The notes under the pieces were generated by a model, which was not told where the DNA came from, did no database searches, and worked only from the letters and a program-made list of their open reading frames with translations. Source: CAZBYL01 sp964496275 (GTDB lineage Bacteria > Synergistota > Synergistia > Synergistales > Synergistaceae). Taken from it: DNA of 64,000 nucleotides. The stretch is from NCBI GenBank assembly GCA_964496275.1, contig CAZBYL010000002.1, positions 17,257 through 81,256 of the forward strand, read 5' to 3'. Both the position numbers and the translations under genes were made by a program. This document shows positions 17,112 to 27,902 of the stretch, piece by piece; within the stretch, counting starts at the first letter, position 1; every line of letters starts with the position of its first letter.

Positions 17112-18301
17112 TGGATGTAAAAAAATTTGTGAGCCTAAAGACGGTTCTCTTTTTTGTTTTCATTGCCGTTGTGTCAGCGGGAGCATGGTATTTTATGAGC
17201 GGTGAAAAGTCTGTGATGGAGTACAGAACGGCTGCGGCAAGGAGAGCCGACCTGCGCTCTCTGATACAGGCGACAGGCACGTTGAGCGCAGTCGAGACCG
17301 TTGACGTCGGAACTCAGATATCAGGTACTATAAAAGGTATATATATAGACTACAACAGTGTTGTCAAAAAAGGTCAGTTGATTGCCGAGATAGATTCCGC
17401 GACTCAGGCGGCGGATGTCGCTCAGGCAGAAGCAAACTTAAATTCCGCAAAGGCCGATTTAATGAATAGCAGCGCTGTTTTGATGAACGCAGAAAAAAAG
17501 CTGGCAAGAACCCGCGAGCTTGCAAAGCGTGACTTGATTGCCAAAGCCGACGTTGATTCCGACGAGAGTTCGTGGCTTTCGGCAAAGGCGCAGGTGGAGG
17601 CTTCTCGTGCTAAGGTGAGTCAGTACAGAGCGTCGCTTTCCAAATCGAAAATCAACTACAGCTATACGAAAATATATTCTCCCGTTGACGGAGTCGTCGT
17701 GGCAAAGAATGTCGAGATGGGGCAGACTGTCGCGGCAAGCTATCAGACTCCGAGCATTGCCGAGATAGCAAGAGATCTCAAACAGATGCAGGTTGAGGTC
17801 AATGTGGACGAGGCTGATATCGGGGGCGTTAAGGATGGGCAGAGGGCTTTTTTCACAGTTGACACTCATCCGTCCAAACAGTTTGAAGGCGTTGTGACCC
17901 AGGTGCGCCTTTCTCCCACAACATCAAACAATGTCGTCACCTATACCGTAATAGTAAAGGTCTCCAATGACGAGAACATGCTCATGCCCGGTATGACGGC
18001 AAACGTCTCTCTCATAATGGACGAACGTTCCGATGTCGTTGTCGTGCCGAACAGCGCGTTTCGTTTCAAGCCCGTCAACCCGAATGAAAAAACTGCCGAT
18101 ATGGGACCTCCCGGGCACGGAAAACAGAACGTTGCGGCTGTGACGGCTCCCGCGGTGTACACCCTTGACGCGAAAAATCAGCCAGTAAAGGCGGAGGTCA
18201 AAAAGGGGATAACAGACGGCGAGAATACCGAGATATTGTCGGGTATCAATGAGGGCGATAAAGTTATCACTGGAATAGTCGTTCCCAAAGAGGCAAAATA
18301 G
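17111..18301 (+). CDS. MacA-like periplasmic membrane fusion protein
   Basis: This 396-residue protein has an N-terminal membrane anchor (about 8-27), a lipoyl/barrel-sandwich region (VDVGTQISGTIKGIYIDYNS, VYSPVDGVVVAKN-like), a long alpha-hairpin (about 95-170) and beta-barrel/proximal domains. It bridges the inner-membrane ABC permease to the TolC channel. The gene starts within the tolC stop (TAATG) and ends one base before the ATPase gene, showing tight coupling. Confidence 0.9.
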   Translation: MDVKKFVSLKTVLFFVFIAVVSAGAWYFMSGEKSVMEYRTAAARRADLRSLIQATGTLSAVETVDVGTQISGTIKGIYIDYNSVVKKGQLIAEIDSATQAADVAQAEANLNSAKADLMNSSAVLMNAEKKLARTRELAKRDLIAKADVDSDESSWLSAKAQVEASRAKVSQYRASLSKSKINYSYTKIYSPVDGVVVAKNVEMGQTVAASYQTPSIAEIARDLKQMQVEVNVDEADIGGVKDGQRAFFTVDTHPSKQFEGVVTQVRLSPTTSNNVVTYTVIVKVSNDENMLMPGMTANVSLIMDERSDVVVVPNSAFRFKPVNPNEKTADMGPPGHGKQNVAAVTAPAVYTLDAKNQPVKAEVKKGITDGENTEILSGINEGDKVITGIVVPKEAK

Positions 18302-18999
<698 letters not shown>

Positions 19000-19003
<4 letters not shown>

Positions 19004-20217
19004 TCTCCTCGCAGGAAATTATGAGAACGGCCGTTCGTGCGCTGCGCCGCAATAAGACACGCTCCATGCTGACCGCCCTCGGTATTATTATCGGAGTCGC
19101 GGCTGTAATAGCTGCTTTTGCCGTAGGCGCGGGAGCCAACAAGAGCATAGATGAGCAGATAGCGTCGTTCGGGAGCAACTTCATAATGGTGTTCCCGGAC
19201 AGAGCCGCAATGTCAGCGAGCGGCACACAAAGATACCTCACTTATGATGACGCGAAGGCGATAGAACGGGAGGTTTCCGGCATAGACGCAGTCGCTCCCA
19301 TGATAAACACATCGGTCACTCTGATATACGGCAACACAAACTGGAGCACGTCCGTTACGGGGAGCACGGAGCAATTCTCATACGTGCAGGATTGGTCGGT
19401 AGAGAGCGGGCGCGATATTACGGACAGCGATGTGCGGCAGGGAACAAAGGTTGCCGTAGTAGGAAGCACAATATCGGAGAAGATGTTTATGGGGGAGAAT
19501 CCTATCGGCAAATCCATCAGAATTAACAAAATACCGTTTACCATAGTCGGTGTTTTCGCGTCAAAGGGACAGTCTCAGATGGGAAGCGACCAAGATGACT
19601 TTGTGCTTGTGCCGCTGACTGCCGCGCAGAAACGTCTGGTTCGCTGGAATACTCCGGGACGCATAGGCAACATATATATCAAAGGCGTATCTATGAGCGC
19701 GCTGAATTACATTCAGAATGAGACGGAAGTGCTGCTTCGCGAGCGTCACAGGATAAAGGCGGGAGAGGCTGATGACTTTGCCGTAAGGAACGTGACTCAG
19801 ATGCTTGAGGCGCGCAGAAAGACGACCACGATAATGTCTATGCTTCTGGGTTCCATAGCCTTTATCTCGCTCGTCGTCGGCGGTATAGGAATAATGAATA
19901 TTATGCTTGTTTCCGTAACGGAACGTACAAGGGAGATAGGAATAAGAATGGCGGTGGGAGCCAAGTCCATAGATATAAGGGCTCAGTTCCTTATAGAGGC
20001 AATGGTGCTCTCCATGATAGGAGGCACTCTCGGCATAATGCTGGGAGTTGCGGCCGGATACGCGCTCGCCTCTTTCACATCGGCGCCGCCGATATTTACT
20101 ATCTCGTCCATACTGCTTGCCTTCATCTTCTCCGCGCTTGTGGGAGTCGGTTTCGGCTACTACCCCGCATGGAAAGCGTCTTTGCTGAACCCCATTGACG
20201 CGCTGAAGTATGAATAA
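19000..20217 (+). CDS. MacB/FtsX-type ABC transporter permease
   Basis: This 405-residue protein has TM1 at about 25-45, a large periplasmic MacB_PCD domain (about 50-270) and three C-terminal TM helices with VGGIGIMNIMLVSVTERTRE and AVGAKSIDIRAQFLIEA (FtsX domain). It works by mechanotransmission with the MacA- and TolC-like partners. It is the last gene of the efflux module and is followed by a terminator. Confidence 0.92.
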
Positions 20218-20265
20218 AAGCTGACATTCTTTTGTGCCTCGATAACAGCAGAAAATTTTTTAAGA

Positions 20266-20318
20266 AAAAAAGTCCCCTTTTGGCTGCTTTGAGCAGTTTG
20301 AACAAAAGGGGACTTTTT
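20266..20318 (+). terminator. Rho-independent terminator of the efflux module
   Basis: A 15-bp stem with A-run before and T-run after (AAAAGTCCCCTTTTG/CAAAAGGGGACTTTTT) encloses a loop of about 20 bases. Confidence 0.88.
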
Positions 20319-20390
20319 ATGTCTTAAAAGAAATTTATGCAATCGGTTGAACGTTTGCTATAGCAAATAAATTTTGTGCTCTTTGCCCCC

Positions 20391-20418
20391 TTGACTAATA
20401 TGAGCTTCCCGCTATAAT
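20391..20418 (+). promoter_or_regulatory. carAB promoter
   Basis: TTGACT (20391-20396), a 16-base spacer, then TATAAT (20413-20418). Transcription would start near 20425, leaving a leader of about 128 bases. Confidence 0.75.
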
Positions 20419-20442
20419 ACTCTACAACTTTTGAACAAGTGA

Positions 20443-20516
20443 TAAAAGTTTAAAATAAACAAAACTAAGTTTTAGGTTTATTTATCTGTCGGAGAAGAAG
20501 TAAATTTAAACTTTTA
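20443..20516 (+). promoter_or_regulatory. Folded AU-rich leader of carAB
   Basis: The leader can form a perfect 12-bp helix TAAAAGTTTAAA (20443-20454)/TTTAAACTTTTA (20505-20516), an 8-bp helix AAATAAAC (20453-20460)/GTTTATTT (20476-20483) and an apical AAAAC-TAA-GTTTT hairpin. A purine-rich GGAGAAGAAG lies in the unpaired part. There is no terminator T-tract. A role in pyrimidine or arginine control is inference. Confidence 0.45.
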
Positions 20517-20552
20517 TTGAAGTCTTTATTTTGCAAAGGAGAATTACAGAGT

Positions 20553-21605
20553 ATGAAAAGCCATGTTTATTTGACCTTAGCGGACGGTACTGTTTGGAGC
20601 GGAACGGGTGAACTCGCAGAGCCTGCGGAGGGTGAAGTAGTCTTTACCACGGCTTCATGCGGCTATCCTCAGACTCTTACCGACCCATCTTACTGCGGAC
20701 AGATAGTCGTATTCGCTTTTCCGCCTATAGGCGTCTACGGAGTTGACGAAGAGAAGCTTGAAGGGCGGCGTTCATGGCTTAAAGGGGCGTTGGTGGGTAA
20801 ACTTGACGAAACTTTGAACGGAAGGTTCGACAGTTTGAGCTCATGGATGTCTAAGGGCGGAGTTCCTCTGATTGAGGGGATGGACACTAGAGCCCTTGTC
20901 TTGAAGATAAGAGAGCGCGGTTCAATTATGGGACGTCTTGATTATAAACCTGCGCCCCCGTCGATTACGGAGCTCCCGCACGATATGGTCACAACGGTGT
21001 CCGTGAAGGAGACTGAGTTTATAGGAGACGGAGAGATAACGGTAGGGCTTATCGATTACGGCGTTAAGGAGAATATCGTGCGCAGTTTTCTATCACGCGG
21101 CTGCAGAGTGATACGATTTCCGAATACGGCGAGCGCGAAGGATATTCTTTCATGCGGCATAGACGGTCTGTTATTGAGCAACGGCCCCGGCGATCCTTCC
21201 GTTCTGAATTATGAGAGCGAAGTCGTGTCGGAGCTTTTGGGCTCAGTGCCTATCCTCGGCGTCTGCTTGGGTAATCAGCTTCTTGCTAGAGCCTGCGGAG
21301 CTTCCACAAAAAAGCTTGACTTCGGCCACAGAGGCGCAAACCAGCCTGTCATAAATCTGAAAACAGGACTCGGACTTCAAACAAGTCAGAACCACCAGTA
21401 TGCCGTCGATGAAGCAACACTTGCCGGTACAGGGCTTGAGGTTGTTTTCCGCCACTTGGGAGACGGTACGGTGGAGGGGCTCATGCACAGGGATTATGAT
21501 GCCATGAGCGTGCAGTTTCACCCGGAAGCATCTCCCGGCCCCGAGGACGCATCCTATATTTTTGACGATTTTGTCTCTCACATCAAGGGAATAAAGGAGG
21601 CTTAA
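20553..21605 (+). CDS. carA: Carbamoyl-phosphate synthase small (glutaminase) subunit
   Basis: This 350-residue protein has an N-terminal CarA domain (YLTLADGTVWSGTG) and a class I glutamine amidotransferase domain with nucleophile Cys238 in GVCLGNQL, plus the His-Glu of QFHPEASPGP. It supplies ammonia to CarB for carbamoyl phosphate, used in pyrimidine and arginine synthesis. AAAGGAG precedes the ATG at 20553. carB follows after 3 bases. Confidence 0.96.
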   Translation: MKSHVYLTLADGTVWSGTGELAEPAEGEVVFTTASCGYPQTLTDPSYCGQIVVFAFPPIGVYGVDEEKLEGRRSWLKGALVGKLDETLNGRFDSLSSWMSKGGVPLIEGMDTRALVLKIRERGSIMGRLDYKPAPPSITELPHDMVTTVSVKETEFIGDGEITVGLIDYGVKENIVRSFLSRGCRVIRFPNTASAKDILSCGIDGLLLSNGPGDPSVLNYESEVVSELLGSVPILGVCLGNQLLARACGASTKKLDFGHRGANQPVINLKTGLGLQTSQNHQYAVDEATLAGTGLEVVFRHLGDGTVEGLMHRDYDAMSVQFHPEASPGPEDASYIFDDFVSHIKGIKEA

Positions 21606-21608
21606 GCC

Positions 21609-24600
21609 ATGAAGGATACTACGATTAAAAAAGTTTTGGTGCTTGGCTCGGGCCCCATAAAGATAGGGCAGGCCGCGGAGTTTGATTATGCGGGAACTCA
21701 GGCCTGCCGCGCGCTCAAAGAAGAAGGCTGCACCGTCATACTGCTGAACAGCAACCCCGCTACGATACAGACCGATGATTCCGTTGCCGATATAGTCTGT
21801 ATTCGTCCCCTTACTTCCGATGTCGTCCGCAGTATCTTGAAGGAATACAGGCCCGACGGCGTCGTCGCCACTCTCGGCGGACAGACAGGGCTTAATCTCT
21901 GCATGGAGTGCGATAAGCTCGGTATATGGAAGGAGTATAACTGCCATGTCTTGGGAACGCAGCCTGCTGCCATAGAACGCGCCGAGGGGCGCGAGCCCTT
22001 CCGCAGAGCCATGATAGAAGCTCATCAGCCGATAATATCGAGCATGGGCATATCATCGGTAGCCGAAGCGCAGGAGTTTCTGCTGCACAATAAACTGCCG
22101 CTAATACTTCGTCCCGATTTTACCCTCGGAGGTTCCGGCAATTCCGTTGTGCGCCGTGTCGAGGATTTTGTGGTTCAGGTTGAGGACGCTCTCACGGCGT
22201 CTCCGGTGGGGCGTTCCCTGATAGAGCGCTACCTTGAGGGCTGGCATGAGTTTGAAGTCGAGGTTATACGCGACGGCGCGGGAAATTCTCTTGCCGTGTG
22301 CAGCATGGAAAATATAGACCCGATGGGAGTTCACACAGGCGACTCTATAGTTGTCTCTCCCGTGCTGACCCTCACGGACAGAGAGTGGCAGATGCTGAGA
22401 AGCGCCGCTCTCAAAATAGTGGGTGTTCTCGATATACGCGGAGCTTGCAATGTGCAGTTTGCACTCTCTCCCGACGGTTCGGAATACAACGTAATTGAAG
22501 TTAATCCTCGTGCAAGCCGTTCCAGTGCGCTTGCGAGCAAGGCCACAGGCTATCCTATAGCAAGAATGGCGGCGAAAATTGCTCTCGGCATGAATCTTAC
22601 GGAAATGGCAAACCCCGTTACGGGCGCGGGCAGCGCTCTTTCGGAACCGGCGCTTGATTATGTGGCTGTGAAGGTTCCTTCTTGGCCGTTCGATACATTC
22701 CCCCAGGCTGACGATTCGCTCGGCCCAAGGATGAAAGCGACGGGAGAAGTTCTCGCACTGGGAACAAATTTCTCTCAGGCTCTTGTTAAGGCCTGCCGCT
22801 CTCTTGAGAGAGGGCGCACTCTTCCGTACAGACGGATGAGGGGCTTGGAGAATAAAGAGCTGTGGCGTCAGGTGAACGCCCCGACGAATCTCCGCCTCGA
22901 GGCTATAACGGAGCTGCTCAGAAGGGGAGCCGTCACCGTAGACGAGATGTCGCGCCGTACTCACATCAGAGAGTATTTTATAGAACAGCTTAATTCCATA
23001 CAGCTTGCGGAAAAGTATCTGGAGGAAGACGGAGCCCTAACGGAAAATGTTGTGTCCGCCAGAATGCACGGATTTACGGTAAGCCGCATAGCCGATTCCT
23101 GCGGCGTGGAAAAAGCGCGCATAGAAGAGATTCTTGCCGCTGAAGGCTGTACCGTCGGTTATCGTGAAGTGGACGGCTGCGCCGGCGAGTTTCCGTCAGG
23201 CTCCGGCTACTATTACGGCACGTACGGAGTGGGCAGCGACGAGTGGGAGAATGCTTCGGGCGGCATCGCCGTTCTGGGCTCCGGGCCTATCAGAATCGCA
23301 CAGGGAGTGGAGTTTGATTACTGCTGTGTGAAGGCTGTAGAAGCGCTGCGCCGCCGCGGTATCAGAGCTATCATGGTGAATGTGAACCCCGAAACCGTCA
23401 GCACGGATCACGATATATCCGATGCGCTGTATTTGGAGCCGCTTACTCTCGACGACACAATGGACGTATTGAAACGGGAAAGTGCAAGGGGAGTTTTTGC
23501 CTGCTTCGGAGGGCAGACCTCTTTGCGTTCGGGGCTGGATCTCGCGGAGGCCGGAGTCAGACTTTTCGGCCCGAGCGCCGATGTGATAGACGCTGCGGAG
23601 GACAGAGGAAGGTTTTCCAGGCTGCTTTGCGAGCTTGGAATATCCGAACCTGAGGGAGTAGATGTTTCTTCCGTAGATGAAGCGATACGCCTTGCGGGCC
23701 GCATCGGCTATCCTCTGATGGTTCGCCCCAGCTTTGTCATAGGCGGAGTCGCAATGAAGGCGGTTTACAGGGAAGAGGATCTTGTTTCCGTGCTCGATGA
23801 AGCGTTTGCTGTAATGCCGGGGCAGAAGGTGATGGTGGACCGTTTTCTACAGGGACGGGAGTTTGAGTGCGATGCGCTGTGCGACGGTGAAGATGTCTTG
23901 ATTCCCGGCATATTTGAGCATATAGACCCGGCGGGAATACATTCGGGAGACTCTATGGCGGTATTTCCCAGTTTTCAGCTGACACCGGAGCAGCAGAACG
24001 AGGTTTTGAAAGTTGTGCGCAAAATATCAAAGGAGCTTGATATACACGGGCTTCTCAATATTCAGTTTGTCCTTCGCGACAACGTATTCTGGATAATAGA
24101 GGCAAACCCGAGAGCAAGCCGCACAGTGCCTATCGCAAGTAAAATTTCAAAAATACCTATGGTGGACATAGCTGTAGGACTCGCTCTCGGAGAGAGTCTT
24201 GCCGATATGGGTTACGGAACGGGCATACTTCCCAATAGCGGAATGTGGGGTGTGAAGGTTCCCGTATTCTCCAACGACAAGCTCCCCGGCATAGACCCGA
24301 AACTGGGCCCCAGAATGATGTCCACGGGGGAGAGCCTCGGAATGGCGGAAAATCTGGCCGACGCTATAGGCGACGCGCTTGCCGGTGCCGGTTGGAATCC
24401 GCCCGCGAAAGGGAATCTTCTGATGAGCGTTGCCGATTCCCATAAATCAGAAATAATGCCGGTTGCCTCGCAGTTTATAGCATTGGGCTGGAAAATATCC
24501 GCCACGACAGGAACAGCGGCATGTCTGAGGCAGTGGGGGATGGACGTTGCTCTCGTGCGCCCCGACGAAATAACGGATATGCTCAGAAACGGCGAGTTTG

Positions 24601-24758
24601 ACATGATGCTCAATATTCCGGGCGGAAACGCTCTGCACATAACGGACGGAGCGGAACTCAGGCGCAGCGCCTGTTCCTGCGGCGTGCCCTCTCTGCATTC
24701 CATACCGGCGATATGGGCTGTTGCGGGAAGTATCGCAAAAAACAGTCAAATAAAGTAA
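21609..24758 (+). CDS. carB: Carbamoyl-phosphate synthase large subunit
   Basis: This 1049-residue protein has the two homologous synthetase halves: VLGSGPIKIGQAAEFDYAGT and VLGSGPIRIAQGVEFDYC are the two PreATP-grasp starts, each followed by an ATP-grasp domain (NVQFALSP...VIEVNPRASRSS and NIQFVLRD...IIEANPRASRT). A C-terminal MGS-like allosteric domain follows. It is complete at the family's usual length (about 1070). Confidence 0.97.
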   Translation: MKDTTIKKVLVLGSGPIKIGQAAEFDYAGTQACRALKEEGCTVILLNSNPATIQTDDSVADIVCIRPLTSDVVRSILKEYRPDGVVATLGGQTGLNLCMECDKLGIWKEYNCHVLGTQPAAIERAEGREPFRRAMIEAHQPIISSMGISSVAEAQEFLLHNKLPLILRPDFTLGGSGNSVVRRVEDFVVQVEDALTASPVGRSLIERYLEGWHEFEVEVIRDGAGNSLAVCSMENIDPMGVHTGDSIVVSPVLTLTDREWQMLRSAALKIVGVLDIRGACNVQFALSPDGSEYNVIEVNPRASRSSALASKATGYPIARMAAKIALGMNLTEMANPVTGAGSALSEPALDYVAVKVPSWPFDTFPQADDSLGPRMKATGEVLALGTNFSQALVKACRSLERGRTLPYRRMRGLENKELWRQVNAPTNLRLEAITELLRRGAVTVDEMSRRTHIREYFIEQLNSIQLAEKYLEEDGALTENVVSARMHGFTVSRIADSCGVEKARIEEILAAEGCTVGYREVDGCAGEFPSGSGYYYGTYGVGSDEWENASGGIAVLGSGPIRIAQGVEFDYCCVKAVEALRRRGIRAIMVNVNPETVSTDHDISDALYLEPLTLDDTMDVLKRESARGVFACFGGQTSLRSGLDLAEAGVRLFGPSADVIDAAEDRGRFSRLLCELGISEPEGVDVSSVDEAIRLAGRIGYPLMVRPSFVIGGVAMKAVYREEDLVSVLDEAFAVMPGQKVMVDRFLQGREFECDALCDGEDVLIPGIFEHIDPAGIHSGDSMAVFPSFQLTPEQQNEVLKVVRKISKELDIHGLLNIQFVLRDNVFWIIEANPRASRTVPIASKISKIPMVDIAVGLALGESLADMGYGTGILPNSGMWGVKVPVFSNDKLPGIDPKLGPRMMSTGESLGMAENLADAIGDALAGAGWNPPAKGNLLMSVADSHKSEIMPVASQFIALGWKISATTGTAACLRQWGMDVALVRPDEITDMLRNGEFDMMLNIPGGNALHITDGAELRRSACSCGVPSLHSIPAIWAVAGSIAKNSQIK

Positions 24759-24849
24759 GCCCCTCTTTCATTTTTTCTAAAAATGCCTTAAAATATACGG
24801 GCACATTACAGGAAAAAGTTTTTTTTAATAGGGGAACGGAGGAGTATAA

Positions 24850-25338
24850 ATGCTAAGTAATAAATTGTTGGATGATATAGGCAGACAAATTCTGAGAATA
24901 CTTCAGGAAGACGGAAGAATATCCTTTAATGAACTGGGCAGAAGAGTGGGGCTTTCTTCTCCTGCGGTCGCGGAAAGGGTGCGCCGTATGGAAGAGGCCG
25001 GTATCATTTTAGGTTATCGCGCCGTTGTGAATCAGGCCCGTATAGGTTATCCAATAATGGCGTTTATCAGGCTTTCCATTCCGGTTACGCATATTCCACA
25101 GGCAGACGAGCTCGCGAAGAACATTCCGGAAGTTCTCGAGTGCCACCATTTGACGGGAAGTGACGGAGTCATACTGAAGGTTGTTGTGTCGTCCGTGGGT
25201 CACTTGGAAGAAGTAATCAGTCAGATGGGAAGCTGCGGTATGACAACCACAGCCATAGTTCTCTCATCTCCCGTGTTGGAGCGTCCGATTGATCCTATCA
25301 AACTTGCAGCCTGTGATGGCTTGTCCGCTGAAATATAA
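24850..25338 (+). CDS. Lrp/AsnC-family transcriptional regulator
   Basis: This 162-residue protein has an N-terminal helix-turn-helix (DIGRQILRILQEDGRISFNE, GLSSPAVAERVRRMEEAGII) and a C-terminal RAM ligand-binding domain (about 75-150). Such proteins sense amino acids and tune their metabolism. GGAGGAG precedes the ATG. It is a single gene between carB and gyrA; its targets are not evident. Confidence 0.92.
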   Translation: MLSNKLLDDIGRQILRILQEDGRISFNELGRRVGLSSPAVAERVRRMEEAGIILGYRAVVNQARIGYPIMAFIRLSIPVTHIPQADELAKNIPEVLECHHLTGSDGVILKVVVSSVGHLEEVISQMGSCGMTTTAIVLSSPVLERPIDPIKLAACDGLSAEI

Positions 25339-25387
25339 AAATCTTCGTCATTTGTTTTGTGTGGTAAAATAATACAGGCTGTAGATT

Positions 25388-25417
25388 GAGCGGCGGCTAT
25401 ACCGCCGCTCATTATTT
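25388..25417 (+). terminator. Terminator-like hairpin between lrp-type gene and gyrA
   Basis: A perfect 9-bp GC stem GAGCGGCGG/CCGCCGCTC with a 5-base loop is followed by ATTATTT. The T-tail is imperfect. Confidence 0.6.
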
Positions 25418-25442
25418 GGCGAAGGCAGTTGGAGGTTTTTAA

Positions 25443-27896
25443 ATGGATCATAACAGTAAGCAGGCTAACCTTTTTGAAGTCAATAAAGTTATACCGCTTC
25501 CTCTTGAGGATGAAATAAAGCAGAGCTACCTTAATTATGCTATGAGCGTAATTGTAGGCCGAGCTCTGCCTGATGCGCGTGACGGCCTTAAGCCGGTTCA
25601 GCGCAGAATCCTGTTCGCGATGCTCGAAATGGGAGTGCGCCACAATCAGGCTTTTAAGAAGTCTGCCCGTATAGTCGGCGAAACGATGGGTAAGTATCAC
25701 CCTCACGGGGACTCCGCAATATACGAGACAATGGCGCGCATGTCGCAGGATTTCAGTATGAGATATCCGCTTGTGGACGGACAGGGAAACTTCGGCTCCA
25801 TAGACGGTGACTCTCCCGCTGCAATGCGTTACACGGAGGCAAGACTTCACCTTTTGGGCGAGGAAATGCTTGCAGACATAAATGAAGAGACAGTGGACTG
25901 GGGACCGAACTACGACGAATCGCTTGAGGAACCGCTGTCCCTGCCGTCGAGAATTCCGAACCTTCTGGTGAACGGAAGCACGGGTATCGCGGTCGGAATG
26001 GCGACAAACATGCCGCCGCACAACTTGGGAGAGGCAATAGATGCTTGCTGCGCCGCTCTCGACAACCCGGATGTGGAGCTTGGCGAGCTTATGACACTCA
26101 TGCCCGGCCCCGACTTTCCCACAGGGGGCATAATTCTCGGGCGCGAAGGAATAATAGACGCATACAGGACAGGGCGCGGACGCCTTGTGGTGCGCGGGAA
26201 AGTGGATATCGAAGATTCGCGTAAGGGGAAGCAGTGCATCATAATCTCAGAAATTCCCTACATGGTAAACAAGACCAATTTCATAGAGACAATTGCCAAG
26301 GGCGTGCAGACAGGAATAATAGACGGCATATCAGACCTCCGCGACGAGTCTGACAGACAGGGAATGAGAATAGTCGTAGACTTGCAGCGTGATGCGGACC
26401 CCAACCTTGTCCTGCGCCAGCTCTACACAAGAACTCAGCTTCAGAGCACCTTCGGTGTTATCAACCTTGCTATCGTAGACGGAGAGACAAAAGAAATGTC
26501 TCTCAAAGATATGTTGTTCGTATTCCTGAATCACAGAAGAACCGTTGTCAGGAGGCGTACGGAATTCCGTCTGCGCAAGGCGGAAGAGAGAGCTCACATA
26601 CTGGAAGGGCTGCTCCGTGCGCTCGACGTCATAGACAAAGTTATCGAGATAATCAGGGCTTCCGACAATGCTGCATCCGCCAGGAACAACCTTGTCGAAG
26701 GGCTTGGCTTCACAGAGATTCAGGCTCAGGCAATACTTGATATGAGACTGCAGAGGCTCACGGGACTTGAGCGCGAGAAGCTTGACAGTGAACTTCGCCA
26801 GCTCATTATGGATATAGAGCGTTACAGAAGTATTCTCGGAAGCGCGGCGATACTTGACTCTGTCGTAAAAGACGAGCTGATGGAGATACGCCGCCAGTAT
26901 CAGGACAAACGCCGCACTGAGATAGAAAATTCTGCGGAAGAGGTTTCCGACGAGGATCTTATCCCCGAAGAGGATATCGTTGTGGCGCTCAGCCGCGATG
27001 GTTACATCAGGCGTATGAAGCTGCAGGACTACAGAGTTCAGTCACGCGGCGGCAAGGGTGTGAAGGGTGTGGCTACAAAGTCCGAGGATGAGATTGCTCT
27101 TCTGGCTATTACGAACACACACAGAACCCTATACCTCTTCACGAGCAAAGGGCGCGTTTTCGGAGTCAGAGGCTTCTCCCTGCCCGAGCCCAAGACAGGC
27201 AAGGGAAAACTAATAGGCACGATAATCACTCTCGAAAAGGAAGAGCGTGTCGTCGCCATAAAGGACAGCCAGCTTGAGGGAGCCAAATACGTATTCTTTG
27301 TCACCTGCAACGGAACCGCAAAACGTCTGCCTGTCGAGGAACTTGACGGGCTCACAAGAGCGGGGCGCCGTGTGCTCGGATTGGCCGAAGATGACAATAT
27401 CTCCCGTGTCCGCGTCACAAGCGGTACGGATGAGCTGCTGCTCACCACGGCAATGGGACAGACTCTCCGTGTATCCGAAGAAGAGTTCCGTCCGCTTGGG
27501 AGACAGGCTCAGGGAGTTCGGGGCATTAAGCTCGACGAAGGCGATTCCGTAGTCGGCTGTGATGTCGTGACAGACGGGCGCCAGGTGCTTGTAATAAGCG
27601 AGTACGGCATAGGCAAAAGAACTCCGTACGGGGACTTTACACAGCACCACCGCGCGGGTTACGGTGTTCGCGCAATGAAACTGACAGAGAGAACAGGTCT
27701 GCTTGTCGGCGCCTGGGGCGTTGCCGACGATGAAGAAATCGTAGTCATAAGCAGCAAAGGACGAATGGTTCGCATACAGACAAAAGAAGTTGCAAGCCTC
27801 AGCAGAAGCGCCACAGGCTACACCGTCGTGAGACTCGACGACGGGGACTCCGTCGCGGATGTCAGCATCGTTCGCGGCGACAGTGAGGAGGAATAG
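25443..27896 (+). CDS. gyrA: DNA gyrase subunit A
   Basis: This 817-residue protein has the breakage-reunion domain with catalytic Tyr130 (AAMRYTEARL) and the quinolone region HPHGDSAIYETM, with Ser91 and Glu95 at the positions usually tied to susceptibility. The C-terminal beta-pinwheel has a GyrA-box-like QSRGGKGVKG and no long acidic tail. GyrA rather than ParC is favoured by that box. GGAGG precedes the ATG. psd follows after 6 bases. Confidence 0.96.
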   Translation: MDHNSKQANLFEVNKVIPLPLEDEIKQSYLNYAMSVIVGRALPDARDGLKPVQRRILFAMLEMGVRHNQAFKKSARIVGETMGKYHPHGDSAIYETMARMSQDFSMRYPLVDGQGNFGSIDGDSPAAMRYTEARLHLLGEEMLADINEETVDWGPNYDESLEEPLSLPSRIPNLLVNGSTGIAVGMATNMPPHNLGEAIDACCAALDNPDVELGELMTLMPGPDFPTGGIILGREGIIDAYRTGRGRLVVRGKVDIEDSRKGKQCIIISEIPYMVNKTNFIETIAKGVQTGIIDGISDLRDESDRQGMRIVVDLQRDADPNLVLRQLYTRTQLQSTFGVINLAIVDGETKEMSLKDMLFVFLNHRRTVVRRRTEFRLRKAEERAHILEGLLRALDVIDKVIEIIRASDNAASARNNLVEGLGFTEIQAQAILDMRLQRLTGLEREKLDSELRQLIMDIERYRSILGSAAILDSVVKDELMEIRRQYQDKRRTEIENSAEEVSDEDLIPEEDIVVALSRDGYIRRMKLQDYRVQSRGGKGVKGVATKSEDEIALLAITNTHRTLYLFTSKGRVFGVRGFSLPEPKTGKGKLIGTIITLEKEERVVAIKDSQLEGAKYVFFVTCNGTAKRLPVEELDGLTRAGRRVLGLAEDDNISRVRVTSGTDELLLTTAMGQTLRVSEEEFRPLGRQAQGVRGIKLDEGDSVVGCDVVTDGRQVLVISEYGIGKRTPYGDFTQHHRAGYGVRAMKLTERTGLLVGAWGVADDEEIVVISSKGRMVRIQTKEVASLSRSATGYTVVRLDDGDSVADVSIVRGDSEEE

Positions 27897-27902
27897 CGAA
27901 GC

